Source of the DNA: Ampelocalamus luodianensis
Taxonomy: Eukaryota > Streptophyta > Magnoliopsida > Poales > Poaceae
Length of the DNA stretch: 64,000 nucleotides
NCBI GenBank assembly: GCA_036346255.1
Contig: CM070633.1
Location: 14,818,001 to 14,882,000, forward strand
Direction: 5' to 3'
The notes below the pieces were generated by a model. It searched no databases. It was given only the letters and a program-made list of their open reading frames with translations, and was not told the DNA's origin. Numbering within the stretch: the first letter of the stretch is position 1; each line of letters opens with the position of its first letter. Positions 25,801-37,800 of the stretch are shown piece after piece. A program made the position numbers and the translations under genes.

Positions 25801-28800
25801 AAATCGGATATGGCCAGTACACTACTCGGATACGGCCACAAAAACTAAACAAAGATTAAAAACTCCAACACACTTCGCATGAAACCGACGAAGTCTATTG
25901 ACGACTTTGCCGTGAAGTTGGCAACAATTGTCAACAAGATCTGTGGTCTGGGTGACACGATGGAGGAGTCCACCGTTGTCAAGAAGTTCCTGTGTGCCGC
26001 GCCGAACAAATTTATCCCAATTGTGTCCACGATTGAGCAGTTCATGGATATGAAGACAATGTATATAGAAGAGGTGATTGGCCGGCTGAAAGGTCATGAG
26101 GAGAAGTATCGGATCAGTGTTCTCAATGGCGAGAACGGCGACGAACACGTTCTGCTGACCAGGGCGAAATGGAAGGTAGAATGGAAGGAAAAGGAGTCCT
26201 CTAAAGGATCAACGTCAAAGTCTCCCAAGTAGCAAGGCAAAGGTGGCTCGCGTGGCCACAGACACGGCCGTGGGCATGTCGGTGACGGCGGGCATGACGA
26301 AGATGGTCAGGACAATGACCAAGGAGGGCACAAGGCGTGGAAGTTCGACCAGAAGAAGGTCAAGTGTTACAATTGCAACAATTACTTCGCCTCTAAATGC
26401 CGCTCGAAGAAATGAGAAGAGAAGGTCCATGTCATAAAGAAACAAGATGATGATGAACTAGCTCTCCTGATGATGGAATCATGTGAGTTCGTTTGAGCTG
26501 CTGAGCATGCCTCCGAGGAAGTGAGGCTCAATGAAGAAAAAATCAAGTCACAACTTGGAGATCAGACAAGGTACGACAGTGCTATTTGGTTCCTAGATAC
26601 CGGTGTTGTTAGGAATAATCAAGAGTGAGTGCATGATGCATTAGTGTTTTGCATTTAGTTGAGTCCTGCATGGTACCGTTCTTAGTTTATTTGTGAGTTA
26701 TTTGTATGCAAACACATGCATGCAAGGAATTGGTGCATTGAGTGTGCACGTTGTGTGTTTTAAGGCGTAGGAAACGGTCAAGTTTATTACTTATCGCATG
26801 CATCGAGTTATGCTTTATATACTATACTCAGTTGTTTTTCTTTGAGATTAGAAACAGAAAAGATGCTTAGAAGCGGTAGCGTCACCATATCTTTGAGTTC
26901 ATTGTCTTCCCGTGAAAGTGTGCGTCCACGAAAAGAATTTCCAACAGCTGGTATCAGAGCTCGAGTTCTTGATCTGTGTATGCCCAAGATCATGCCATGC
27001 TCTCTAGGAAGTGGTGTCACCGGTGACGAGGCGACGTTGAGCTGCACCTTCGTTACTGGTGGTGGTTCATTAAGGGTACCGAGAAGAGAAAGCAGTATCT
27101 CTCTTCAATACCCTATGCTGAGCAAGAGCAACTATGATGTGTGGAAAATCAAGATGAAGGTGTTCATGAAGGCCCAAGGTGTTTGGAAAGCTGTGGTGAC
27201 CGACGACGTTGGTGAGCGCTAAGATCAGATGGCCCTTGCGGCCATCTTCCAAGGAGTCCCGGAGAAGACTCTCCTACTTGCCGAAAAAGAGACGGCAAAA
27301 GCTGCACGGGACACGCTCAAGACGATGTCGTTAGCACTGACCGCATCAAGGAGGCATGCGTGCAGACCCTCAAGAGCGAGTTCGAGGGTTTACGCATGAA
27401 GGAAACGGAGTTGGTGGACGACTTCGTCATGAGATTGACAACTCTCGTGAACCATATTCGCAGTCTTGGTGACAAGATGGAGGAGAGCTACATCGTGAAG
27501 AAGCTTCTCCGCGCCATCCCGAGCAAGTACCTGAAGATTGCCTCAACCATTGAGCAATTTGGGGATTTGAGGAAAATGATGGTGGAAGAAGCGATAGGCC
27601 ATCTCAAGACGTATGAGGAGAGTGTACGCGGTATGAGTGGCAGCAACGACGACGAACATCTTCTCCTAACGCGCGTCGAGTGAGAGGCGCAATCAGCAAA
27701 GAATAGAGATGGCGAGTCCAACAGCTTTGACGGCAATGGTGGCCGAAGACACAGGATCACAAATTCGACAAGGCTAAAGTAAGATGCTACAACTGCAACG
27801 ACTATGGGCATTTTTGCTTCCGAATGCCGCAAGAAGAAGGAGGAACAAGAACATCTCGTGGAGGCAAATGCTGATGATGAACCGACACTGCTGTGAAGCC
27901 GTCTTGATTAGGGGGAGATTGTTAGGAATAATCAAGAGTAAGTGCATGGTGCATTAGTGTTTTGCATTTAGTTGAGTCCTGCATTGTAACGTTCTTAGTT
28001 TATTAGTGAGTGAGTTGTATGCAAACGCATGCATGCAAGGGATTGGTGCATTGAGTGTGCACATTGTGTGTTTTAAGGCGTAGGAAACGGTCAAGTTTAT
28101 TACTTATCACATGCATCGAGTTATGCTTTATATACTGTACTCAGTCATTGTTCTTTGAGATTAGAGAGAATAAAAGAAACAGAAAAGACGCTTTGAAACG
28201 GCAGCGTCATCATCGCTCTAAGTTCATCGTCTTCCCCGTGAAAATGTGCGTCCATGGGAAGAATTTCCAATTGGTGCTAGCAACCATATGACCAGTTCTG
28301 TAGAGAAGTTCACTGATCTTGATACGTCAGTGACAGGCATTGTTAGGTTTGGTGATGGTTCGGCTATTGACATATGTGGTCGTGGCACTATGCTGTTTGA
28401 ATGCTAGAACGGGGAACATCGGGCCCTAACTGACGTTTATTACATACCAAGGCTGAGAAGCAACATGGTGAGTCTTGGCCATCTAGATGAGCATGGTTGT
28501 AAGATGGTGATGGAAGATGGTCACTTGTTTGTAAACGACAGACATAGAAAGCTGCTGGCTAAGGTCAAGAGATCAAGAAATCGTCTCTATATCCTGAACC
28601 TAAACCAGGTGCAGCCGGTGTAAGGAACTGAGCCTAGCTCAGTTGGTGGGAAGGTGTGGATGTACACTCTCATCACTCAAGTTCAAGTCCTCTTTGAAGC
28701 GAATTTAGGTGCCTATGGTATGATGGTAGCACAGAAGGAGATGGTGGAAGGACTACCACATCTGGATCATGTTGATCAGGTGTGCGATGGCTGTTTGGTA

Positions 28801-31800
28801 GGCAAACAGCGACGCTCATCGTTCCCTCAAGAAGCTTACTTTCGAGTTGACTGACCTCTTGTGCTGATGCATGGTGATATATGTGGACCGATCATGCCTC
28901 CCACACGACCACACTTGCAGGTAACAGGTATTTCCTGTTATTAGTTGATGACTTTAGTAGGTACATGTGGATTGTACTGTTAAAGCACAGGGATGATGCC
29001 CTGGTCTCTTTCAAGAAAGTCAAAATGAGTGCTGAATCGGAGCTTGATCTCAAGCTGAAATCTCTCCGAACTGACAGGGGAGGTGAGTTCACATCCAAGG
29101 AGTTCAATGCCTACTGTGAAGCTATGGGGATAAGGCGCTACCTCACCGCTCCATACTCGTCACAATAGAACGGAGTGGGGGCAGTGTTCCGAATTTTGGC
29201 CGAAAATCGGCAATTTTGGATTTACCGCTGGGGCTGGTTGGAATACAAATCGGCCTCGAAAAAATCGGTTTGGGTGAATTTTGTCAAAAAAAATCGAATT
29301 TACTTGAATTTTGTTCGAATTTGATTTTTTAAATTTAAAATCTGAAAATTTCATTTTTTTGAAAATTTAGGCTGGAATTGGCCAAAATTTTCCAATTTTC
29401 TGCCAAACCGGCCGTACTGAGTGGTGGAAAGGAGAAATCAGACCGTAGTTGGGATGGCTAGAAGGTTCCTCAAGAGCAAGGAGATAGCAGGAGTATTTTG
29501 GGGAGAAGCTGTCACCAGACTCACCACCAATGTGTACCTCCGAAATCGAGCTCCAACCAAAAGTGTCAATGGTACGGCACCTTACGAATCATGCTACCAA
29601 CGGAAACCATCAGTGAAGCACCTGCGCACATTTGGCTGCCTAGCGCATGTGAAAGTGACAAGCCCACGCATTAAGAAGATGTCTGACCGTAGTGTCCCAA
29701 TGGTGCTCAGGGGATACGAGAGCGGCTCGAAGGCGTACTGGGTTTATAATCCGATTACAAAGAGATTTCATGTGTCACGTGACATCGTGTTTGAGGAGGA
29801 GTGGAATTGGGGTGCCTCATCGAGTCTGCAACAATCTGAGGTGACAGACTCATTTGTTGTTTAGTACCCCCTCTTATCTCGATGCAGGTATGGGCGATGA
29901 AGATGATGAGGTGCCACAGCAAGCTGCTGAGCCATGCATCCATCCTGCCACGGTGTCAGCTGCCGCGTCTGCCACGACAGCCCAAACGCCTGCCGCAGCA
30001 GCCCAAACTCCCACCGCGGGGTCTGCCACATCTGCTGTGGCTGCCACCCCATCGGAGCCTGCTACGCCTGCAGTGGCAGTAGCTGCTGCTGCAACGACAA
30101 CGCCAAGCTCCTCCTCAACATCTGAAGGCCGCGCCGTGAATGGCCAATGAGCGAGTTGTACGACACGATCGTGTTGATCCAATTGGACCTTGATGAACCT
30201 GGCTTTTGTCTGCTGGGAGCCGAGGAACCAACGAGCATAGCAGAAGCTGAAAAGCATGCTTGTTGGAGGCAAGAAATGGAGGAAGAATTATCTGCCATAA
30301 CCAAGAATGAAACACGGGAGCTGATGGAGTTGCCAAAAGCACTGAAGCCGATAGGACTCAAGAGAGTCTACAAAGTTAAGAAAGACACGAGGGGAGATTG
30401 TGAAGCACAAAGCACGGCTTGTGGCTAAAAGCTACGTACAATGACATGGTGTTGATTTTGATGAGAGGTATTCGTACATGCGACAAGGTTAGAAACTGTG
30501 AGATTGATCATAGCATTAGCAACCCAAGAGAATTGGGAGGTGCACCATATGGATGTAAAATCAGCTTTTCTCAATTATTTTTTCGTCGGGCGGTTGGAAC
30601 ATTCTCGGGCTAAATATATTACGAATGGGAGAATAAGTTCAGAGAAATAATAAGAGAGAGAAAAGCTCCCTGGAACGAAAACTACCTTACGACCTCAAAC
30701 GGCCTTGCTAAGGTAGCACTGACATGTTACACACAGATGACTAAAAAGCTGAAACACAGCCGGCAGCTTCCACGAGAAGATTTCCTCCTTGATACTCCAG
30801 AGTACATCGGTCGTAGGCCGGCAGCGTTCCTCAAATATTCTGGCATTACACTATTTCTAGGTATACCAGTGAACGAGGATGGTCACCGTGTCAAAATCCC
30901 GTCGGAGCGGTTTTGAGATTAACTTTCTCGTGGTAAGCCACCAATCAGATTTCTCAATGGAGAGCTACAAGAGGCAACCTACGTCCTGTAGCCCCCTGGC
31001 TATGAGAAGAAAGGCCACGAGCACAAAGTTATCAAGCTGAAGAAAGCTTTGTATGGCCTATGTCACGCCCCTCGCGAGCGTGGAATACCAAGCTGGATAG
31101 GAGCCTTGTGTCGCTCGGGTTTCAAAAGAGCCCCCTTGAGCATGCTGTGTACAAGAGGAGTTCAGGTGGAACAAGATTGTTGGTAGGAGTTTATGTCGAT
31201 GACTTGATAAATATCACTGGATCAAGTCGAGCTGAAATAGGAAGATTCAAGAAGCAGATGATGGAGCTGTTCAACATGAGTGATTTTGGTTTGCTCTCAT
31301 ACTACTAGGGGATTGAAGTCCAGCAGACCACACATGGTATCTCTCTATGTCAAGCTGCATATGCACAAAAGATTCTAGAGAGAGCAGGAATGGCAGAATG
31401 CAACCCGTCACAAACTCCCATGGAAGCAAGGTTGAAGCCGAGCAAAACCAGTCAAGATCCAAAGGTGGATGAGCTTTGTGGTGAGCTTAAGATACTTGGT
31501 GAACTCAAGACCAGATCTGGCTCATGCGGTAGGAATTGTGAGTCGATTTATGGAGGACCCAACGACTCAGCACATGGCGGCGGTGAAGCAGATCCTGAGA
31601 TGCATTCATGATACACTGGACCTCGGCTATCATCTCGGGAGAAAGGAGAAATGCACACCAATGTTGATTGGCTACAGTGATAGCGATCTTGCTGGAGATG
31701 TGAATGACAAGAAGAGTACACATGAGTTTTCTTCTTCCTTGGATCAAGTCTGGTCACTTGGGTTTACTCTTGCGAAGTTGAATATATCGCTGCCACCACT

Positions 31801-34800
31801 TCCGCATGCCAAGGTATATGGCTCAATCGTTTGCTAGAAGATTTGTTGGGGCAGGAGCCATCCGGAGTAAGACTGAAGGTAGATAAAAAGTCGGCTATTT
31901 CATTGTGCAAGAATCATGTTATCATGAGAGAAGCAAGCACATCGACACACCTTATCACTTCATCTGGAAGTGCGTGGAGAATGGGAAAATAAACGTTGAG
32001 CATGTCAGTTCAGATGACCAGCTTGCGGACATCTCGACAAAGCCACTTGGGCGTCTGAAGTTTCTGGAGATGAGGGAGAAAATCAGGCTACGAGTGGTGA
32101 AGAAGAAGCACCAAGTTTAGAGGGGTGAATGTTAGCTAATAAACTTGTTGCATGTTTCCGGTTCTATCACGTTAGAAGTGTTGTTATTGGGTCCATTGTG
32201 TAGTAGACATGTCTCACCTTTGTGTGGCCGTCATGCATGTAGCTGCAACGTGCTCATGTTGAGTAGTGGCACACCTTGTGGCGTTTGTTGCCTAAGAAGC
32301 GGTCTAGTCAAGCACTACCGCATGCATTGCTTTGTATTTTGTCACTCATGTACTTGGTCATTCAGTTAGTTGGGAGAATAACAAAAAGCACACAGAAAAG
32401 ACGCAGGTTGTTAGCGTCGCCAACTCTTGAGTTTTCTCTGTTGTCTCTGGCGAGTGAACCACCATGTGTGTGTCCACTGGCAAAGTGTGCATACGTGAGA
32501 GTCTCTAGGCCAACAATCTCCTCGGTGAGTCGAGCACTCCTCGCGGTATAGGCCATACTTCAACGAGTTGAGCACTCTTCGTGTATACAATTAAAAATTT
32601 TAGTATAAAAAGTTGCGCTGTTAAACAATTACAACTAAGGTGGAAAATTATCGAAAAGATAAGATACAATAGATGAACTCATGTGAAGGTTTCAGAACTA
32701 CAGTGTTATACTACAACTCACTACTACAAAACAAGTTATAGTAGACGTACCATCACAGACGGTTCATTTGGAACCATCTGTGTTGGGTCTGTTGGGACGA
32801 GTCATTAGCACTACCAGCCTATCACAGATGGTTCTTATTAGTAACCGTCTATGATAAGCATATATCACAGACGGTTCATGAATAGAACCGTCTGTGAAAT
32901 ATCATAGACGGTTCTTTTTAAAAACCGTCTGTGATAATTTCCCATATCACAGACGGTTTACTAATAGAACCGTCCGTGAACTATCACAGATGGTTATATT
33001 AGTAAACCGTCTGTGATAATCTCCAGTATCACAGACGGTTCATAAATAGAGTCGTATGTGAAATATCACGGACGGTTCTATTGAAAAACCGTCTGTAATA
33101 GTTGTATATCACAGACGGTTCATAATAAGAATTGTCTGTGATATCCTTGTGCTATAAATACCTGGACTACCCCTTGCCCATTCCCATTTGAGCAGCCACC
33201 CAGGTAAACGCCCACTGCGCCGCCGACAAAGAGGGAGGGGAGGAGAAGGAGAGGAGAAAGGGAGGAGAAGGAGAGAAATCTCAAGAGATTTGGTATTTTC
33301 GTCGTGAGCTCCGAGTGTAACAATCTATAACCCTTTAGAGCATCTGCAATTTACGTGCTTAATTAGCCGGTTCAAATGACTAGATTTGATGCTAGGAACC
33401 GATTCCACAAGTGGAAGTTGCCTATTTCGAAGCAAAACTCTAGGAACCGATGCAAACTTTTGCATCCGGATGTAAGTGAATAGAATAATATTTTTCATTG
33501 GGTGGTTAGCATATGCATTAAGTTCTGTGAGGTGGAAGGAAATGGAGAGAGAGAGCAGTTGAGAGAGATTTTATTAATCTAATTTGATACTATTTTGTTA
33601 CATGTGTAGCGTAGATGGACCGAAACTGGATGTATGGTGTGAACCATGTGAGTCAAGAGTACATTAATGGTGTGGATGCTTTTAGAAGAGCCACCGAGCA
33701 GGATATGTTGAAGAAGGGGATAAAATTTATGTATTGTCCATGCATTGATTGCGGTAATCTGAAGATGTTTAACAACCCGGTGCAGATAGAAGCGCACTTG
33801 ATTCGAAGGGGTTTCAAAAAAGAGTATACACGTTGGATCAGTCACGGTGAAGAGAAGATTGCACAGAAAGTTAGTAATGACGACATCGCCGAGGAAGACA
33901 ACGATATGCCGGATGTAGACTGTGCTTTTGATGAGAATAGGTCACACGATAACAATCTGGATTAGATGCTACGCGATACAGAAGAGAACTACAGTGAGAG
34001 AGAGTTTTGTAAATTCGAGCGCTTAATGGAGGACTCGGTGAGACCTTTGTTCCCTGGCTGCAAACCGAAATATACAAGGTTGTCAACTGTGATTGAACTG
34101 TTTAAATTGAAGGCAAGCAATAGTTGATCCGATAAGAGTTTCATGACTTTATTAAGTCTCCTAGCGGACATTCTTCTGGAGGAAAACGTGTTGCCCAACA
34201 CCACCTACCAAGCAAAGAAGATTCTTTGTCCATTGGGAATGGAAGTAGAAAGAATACATGCATGTCCGAACGATTATATCCTCTACCGTAAAGAGTATGC
34301 AGACATGCATGTATGTGTGCAAAGCATCCCAATACAAGCGTCAGAATACTGCTAGGTTGAAGCAAGACCTCCTGCTAAGATGTTGTGGTATCTGCCTGTG
34401 ATATCACGTTTGAAGTGTTTATTTGCGAACCCAAAGGAGGCAAGATTGGTGCGTTGGCACTCGGAGGACCGCGAGAAAGATGGAAAGTTAAGACCCCCTG
34501 CTGATTCTGTCCGGTGGAGAAACTTCGATCAGAGCTTCGAAGAGTTCGGTGCAGAACCGAGGAACATAAGGTTAGAGTTGAGTACAGATGGAATGAATCC
34601 TTTCGATAACATGAGTAACCGACATAGCACCTGGCCCGTAAATCATATACCACAGCATCTTTGTCTGATCCAAACCAGTAGATTTGGAGCCTTGTTGAAT
34701 GCAGCTAGTGAGCTAGGCTTCTCTTGAGCCGTACATTCCATAGGCATGAAATCACAACGGTGGACAAAATATGGGATTATCTATGTAAAAATTGACTAAA

Positions 34801-37800
34801 AATTTGTTATTTTTAGTCACTTGTTCTCCCTTTTAGATTTTCATCTAATCTAAACTAGACAAAATTAAATCTAGGTGAACCCTACAAATACAAAAAAAAA
34901 AAAAAAACAAATATAACTAAAAGTTCTGTGCTAAAATTGCACATCATTTGGTATTTCAATTTTAGGCTTAGTACTGTGCAATTGTAGGTGACTCATGGAT
35001 AAGAAAATTTCAGACAACTGAAAATTGGCAAATCTGATAAGATATTTATGCTAACAAGCATTAACCTTCTGAGCACACCTTTTAAGAGTGTCAAAGATAT
35101 CACCCCTATGTTGACATCTAGGTGTGTTTGATGAGTACTACCAACACGCTTAGCGAAATCACAATCATCAAGCACCATATGAATTGAGGCGCTCAATTTC
35201 ATTATGCATTTTGGGCATGGACAGTCAGGTGCATATATACCTTTTCATGCCAACTTTTCCCGAGTATTTACTTTATCTTTTAGCATCAGTCAATGGAAGA
35301 CCTATATTGAAGAATTCTAACCGACCTTCTCTCATTTACATTGACTAGATTCTGATTGCGTATCCTGAAATTTTGATACTGTATCCTCCATGTTTGTTTG
35401 CCAACCTTGGACAGCGTCTTATGACATCGAATGAGCATATTTTCTTTGGCATAATCGCACCATTAGCTTGTTGCTACGAAAGCATATTTTGAGATCATGT
35501 GATGAGCTATTGCATACATAATAGTTATCTTTATCATTTTTTAATTTTATTGTCTGAGTTACTCTATTCGTTCGTAAATATATGTCATTTTAAATTTCTC
35601 ATCTTGTTCAAAAATGTACGACTTTTACGTTTTCAAGGAGAATGTTTCACAAGATTTCCTGTCGGGCCCCTACTTTGCATAAATCAATCAAGCATCTTAC
35701 CCACTAATATTAAATATACTTACATAGAATTACATTTAAGTAATTAAGGCACATGAGCAGCTCCGGCTAGGAGTTGTGCTTTTGCTGTCTATACATGGAT
35801 GCACTTCATGAGAAACTTGAGAATTTATAGCAGGTTGGATGGAATCCAAGGCTTTTTACTCAGTTGGGAAAATGAGTGTATTAGGGTTAGAGTAGTCATT
35901 TTAGCTGGCACCATAAAACTTGTGCAATCACCCAAAACGTCAAATATATTTGAACAGATGGGGTATTTAGATACATTATCTCAAATTTTCCATGAGAGGA
36001 GCAAACAACCTTGCTTGCACAAGGACCAAGCAAAAATAATAATAACTTGCTCATTTGAGCAACTAGTTTTGTAGGAATGTACATGGTAAATTCATGACTA
36101 TTCTATTACTTTTTTGCAGTTTTATGTTCATCTGTCTACTGGAGTGCGATTGCTATCGAAAGAAGATGTGTTGCTGTTTATTAAGGAGGAAAAGATATCG
36201 AGTCGCACGATGAGTGGAAAGTGTGACACAAGCTCTGAAGATAACGTGCGGCTCTTGCTGGAACTATTTCTCCTTTTGAACAACATTATCTCTCTTATAT
36301 GTTTTAACATTTCAAAGAACTAACATTTTGGCCTGATTCGTAGATACTTGCTCTTCTGGAGTTTGAACCGGATGGGTTGCCAGCTGGTTGGGTGAAAGAA
36401 GTTGAGTTCACAAAAAACGATAGAGGCGTCAGAAAGGATAACGTACATTAAATATATAATGAACACATGCATATTCCTGACTCTGCCCATCAGCATTATG
36501 TTGATTTCAATATTCTAATAATTGATTGTCTGATTATGTAGTTCTATACTGATCCTGGTAGTGGCCTTGTTTTCCGTGGACTGGCCTCCGCAAAGCGCTA
36601 TTTTACGGCTGGAATCATAGATAAATATTCCCGTACTCCAAGGAAGAGTGTCACCGAAAACTACTTTTTTGACAACTGTACACATATGGTAACGGCTCTT
36701 TCGTTTTTTTATGTCAAGTTGATGGTATTCCCCACCCGTTCGGGGAAATTAGCTCGGTGACATCGCATTCAGACGTATTTAGAGAAATAACATCGTGTTC
36801 GTGAGGCACTGCAAAATAACATCGTGAAGACAAGAAATACTGTCGAATGACATCGTCGTCACATTCCGTCCGTTAGTTTACTTTCGTTTGCCCAATTTTT
36901 AAATATAGAAAATTAGATAAAAAAATTATGAATTTTTTTGTGAAGCATCCCGATATAGTTTACTTACTTGTGTATTTTTTTTTCAAAATTATATCCATTC
37001 TGATTTTTTCTCTAAAATTCATTAAAGTATACTATTTGTAGGACTTTTCTAATATAGAAAATGAGGTCCAAACATTATTACTTTTTTTAGTCTCCTTGCA
37101 TAGTGGAACTGATTTTGTAATTTTTTCAGAATTTTTCAAAAATTAATTAATGTAATTCCATAATGTTTACACCTTATTTTCTATATTGTACAACTTACAC
37201 AGTGGACATTATGGAATTACATTAATTAATTTTTGGAAAATTCTTGAAAAATTGCACAATCAAGTCCACTATCTAAGGAGCTTGAAAAAATTCATAATGT
37301 TTGGACCTAATTTTATATATTAGAAAAGTCCTACAAACAATATACTTTAATGAAATTTAGAGAAAAAATCAGAATGGATATAATTTTGAAAAAAATATAA
37401 AAGGAAGTAAACTATATCGGGATGCTCCACAAAAAAATTCATAATTTTGTGAGCTCAATTTCTATATTTAAAAATTGGGAAAACGAAAGTAACTAATGGA
37501 ACAGTAAACTAACGGACGGACTGTGACGGCGATGTTATTCGCAAAATTTCTTGTCTTCGCAATGTTATTTTGTAGTGCCTCATGAATGCAATATCATTCC
37601 TCTAAATACGTCTGAACGCGATGTCACTGAGCTAATTTCCCCTTTCTGTTTTGGCTCTCTACTTCTCTTAGCAAAATTTTCGTCTTAGGCCTTTTATTAT
37701 CCTTGATAACTGCATACATTCATAGGAACACGGTAGAGATACTGTATATAACATTCCTCTTCAAATTTACTTTCCAGTATGATACAACGAGTGCTTTCTT

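Larger units (their letters stand above)
21564..25870 (-). mobile_element. Copia retrotransposon nested in gag of the 20775 element
   Basis: The left LTR is 21564-21897. The right LTR survives only as about 25670-25870, so about 155 bp of the minus-strand 5' LTR and the primer site are deleted. Flanks CACTC (21559-21563) and CACTT (25871-25875) are a 4/5 target-site duplication, and removing the insert restores the gag codon order. The minus strand carries gag, a CCHC region, protease, integrase, reverse transcriptase and RNase H in Copia order, with frameshifts and stops. Confidence 0.9.
20775..32515 (+). mobile_element. Copia retrotransposon, 11.7 kb including nested insertions
   Basis: LTRs 20775-21171 (397 bp) and 32130-32515 (386 bp) start TGTTAG. 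The right one ends CCAACA. The primer site TGGTATCAGAGCC begins at 21174, and the purine-rich tract AGAGGGGTGAA precedes the right LTR. Target-site duplications are exact: ATCTC at 20770-20774 and 32516-32520. Internal order is gag, zinc-knuckle region, protease, integrase, reverse transcriptase, RNase H: Copia order. Nested insertions are at 21564-25870, 26607-28272, about 28622-28720, 29182-29419 and 30576-30949. Multiple in-frame stops and frameshifts show it is dead. Confidence 0.93.
7809..36119 (+). other. Intron 3 of the MBD gene (about 28.3 kb)
   Basis: The donor is GTAATTA at 7809, the acceptor TTTTTGCAG ends at 36119, both phase 0. The intron interrupts MBD2 between residues 129 and 130, at the position where MBD1 and MBD3 also carry an intron. 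It is filled with transposable elements listed separately. Unassigned original intron sequence is visible at 7809-7997 and around 35350-36119. Confidence 0.75.

Noticed and set aside
28635..28689. Possible functional tRNA gene
   Set aside because: A and B boxes are perfect, but acceptor and anticodon stems do not pair; a tRNA-derived SINE fragment explains it better.
32750..33150. Regularly spaced ACAGACGGTT repeats suggesting a CRISPR-like array
   Set aside because: Repeats alternate in orientation, vary in sequence and sit inside a CACTA terminus of plant DNA.
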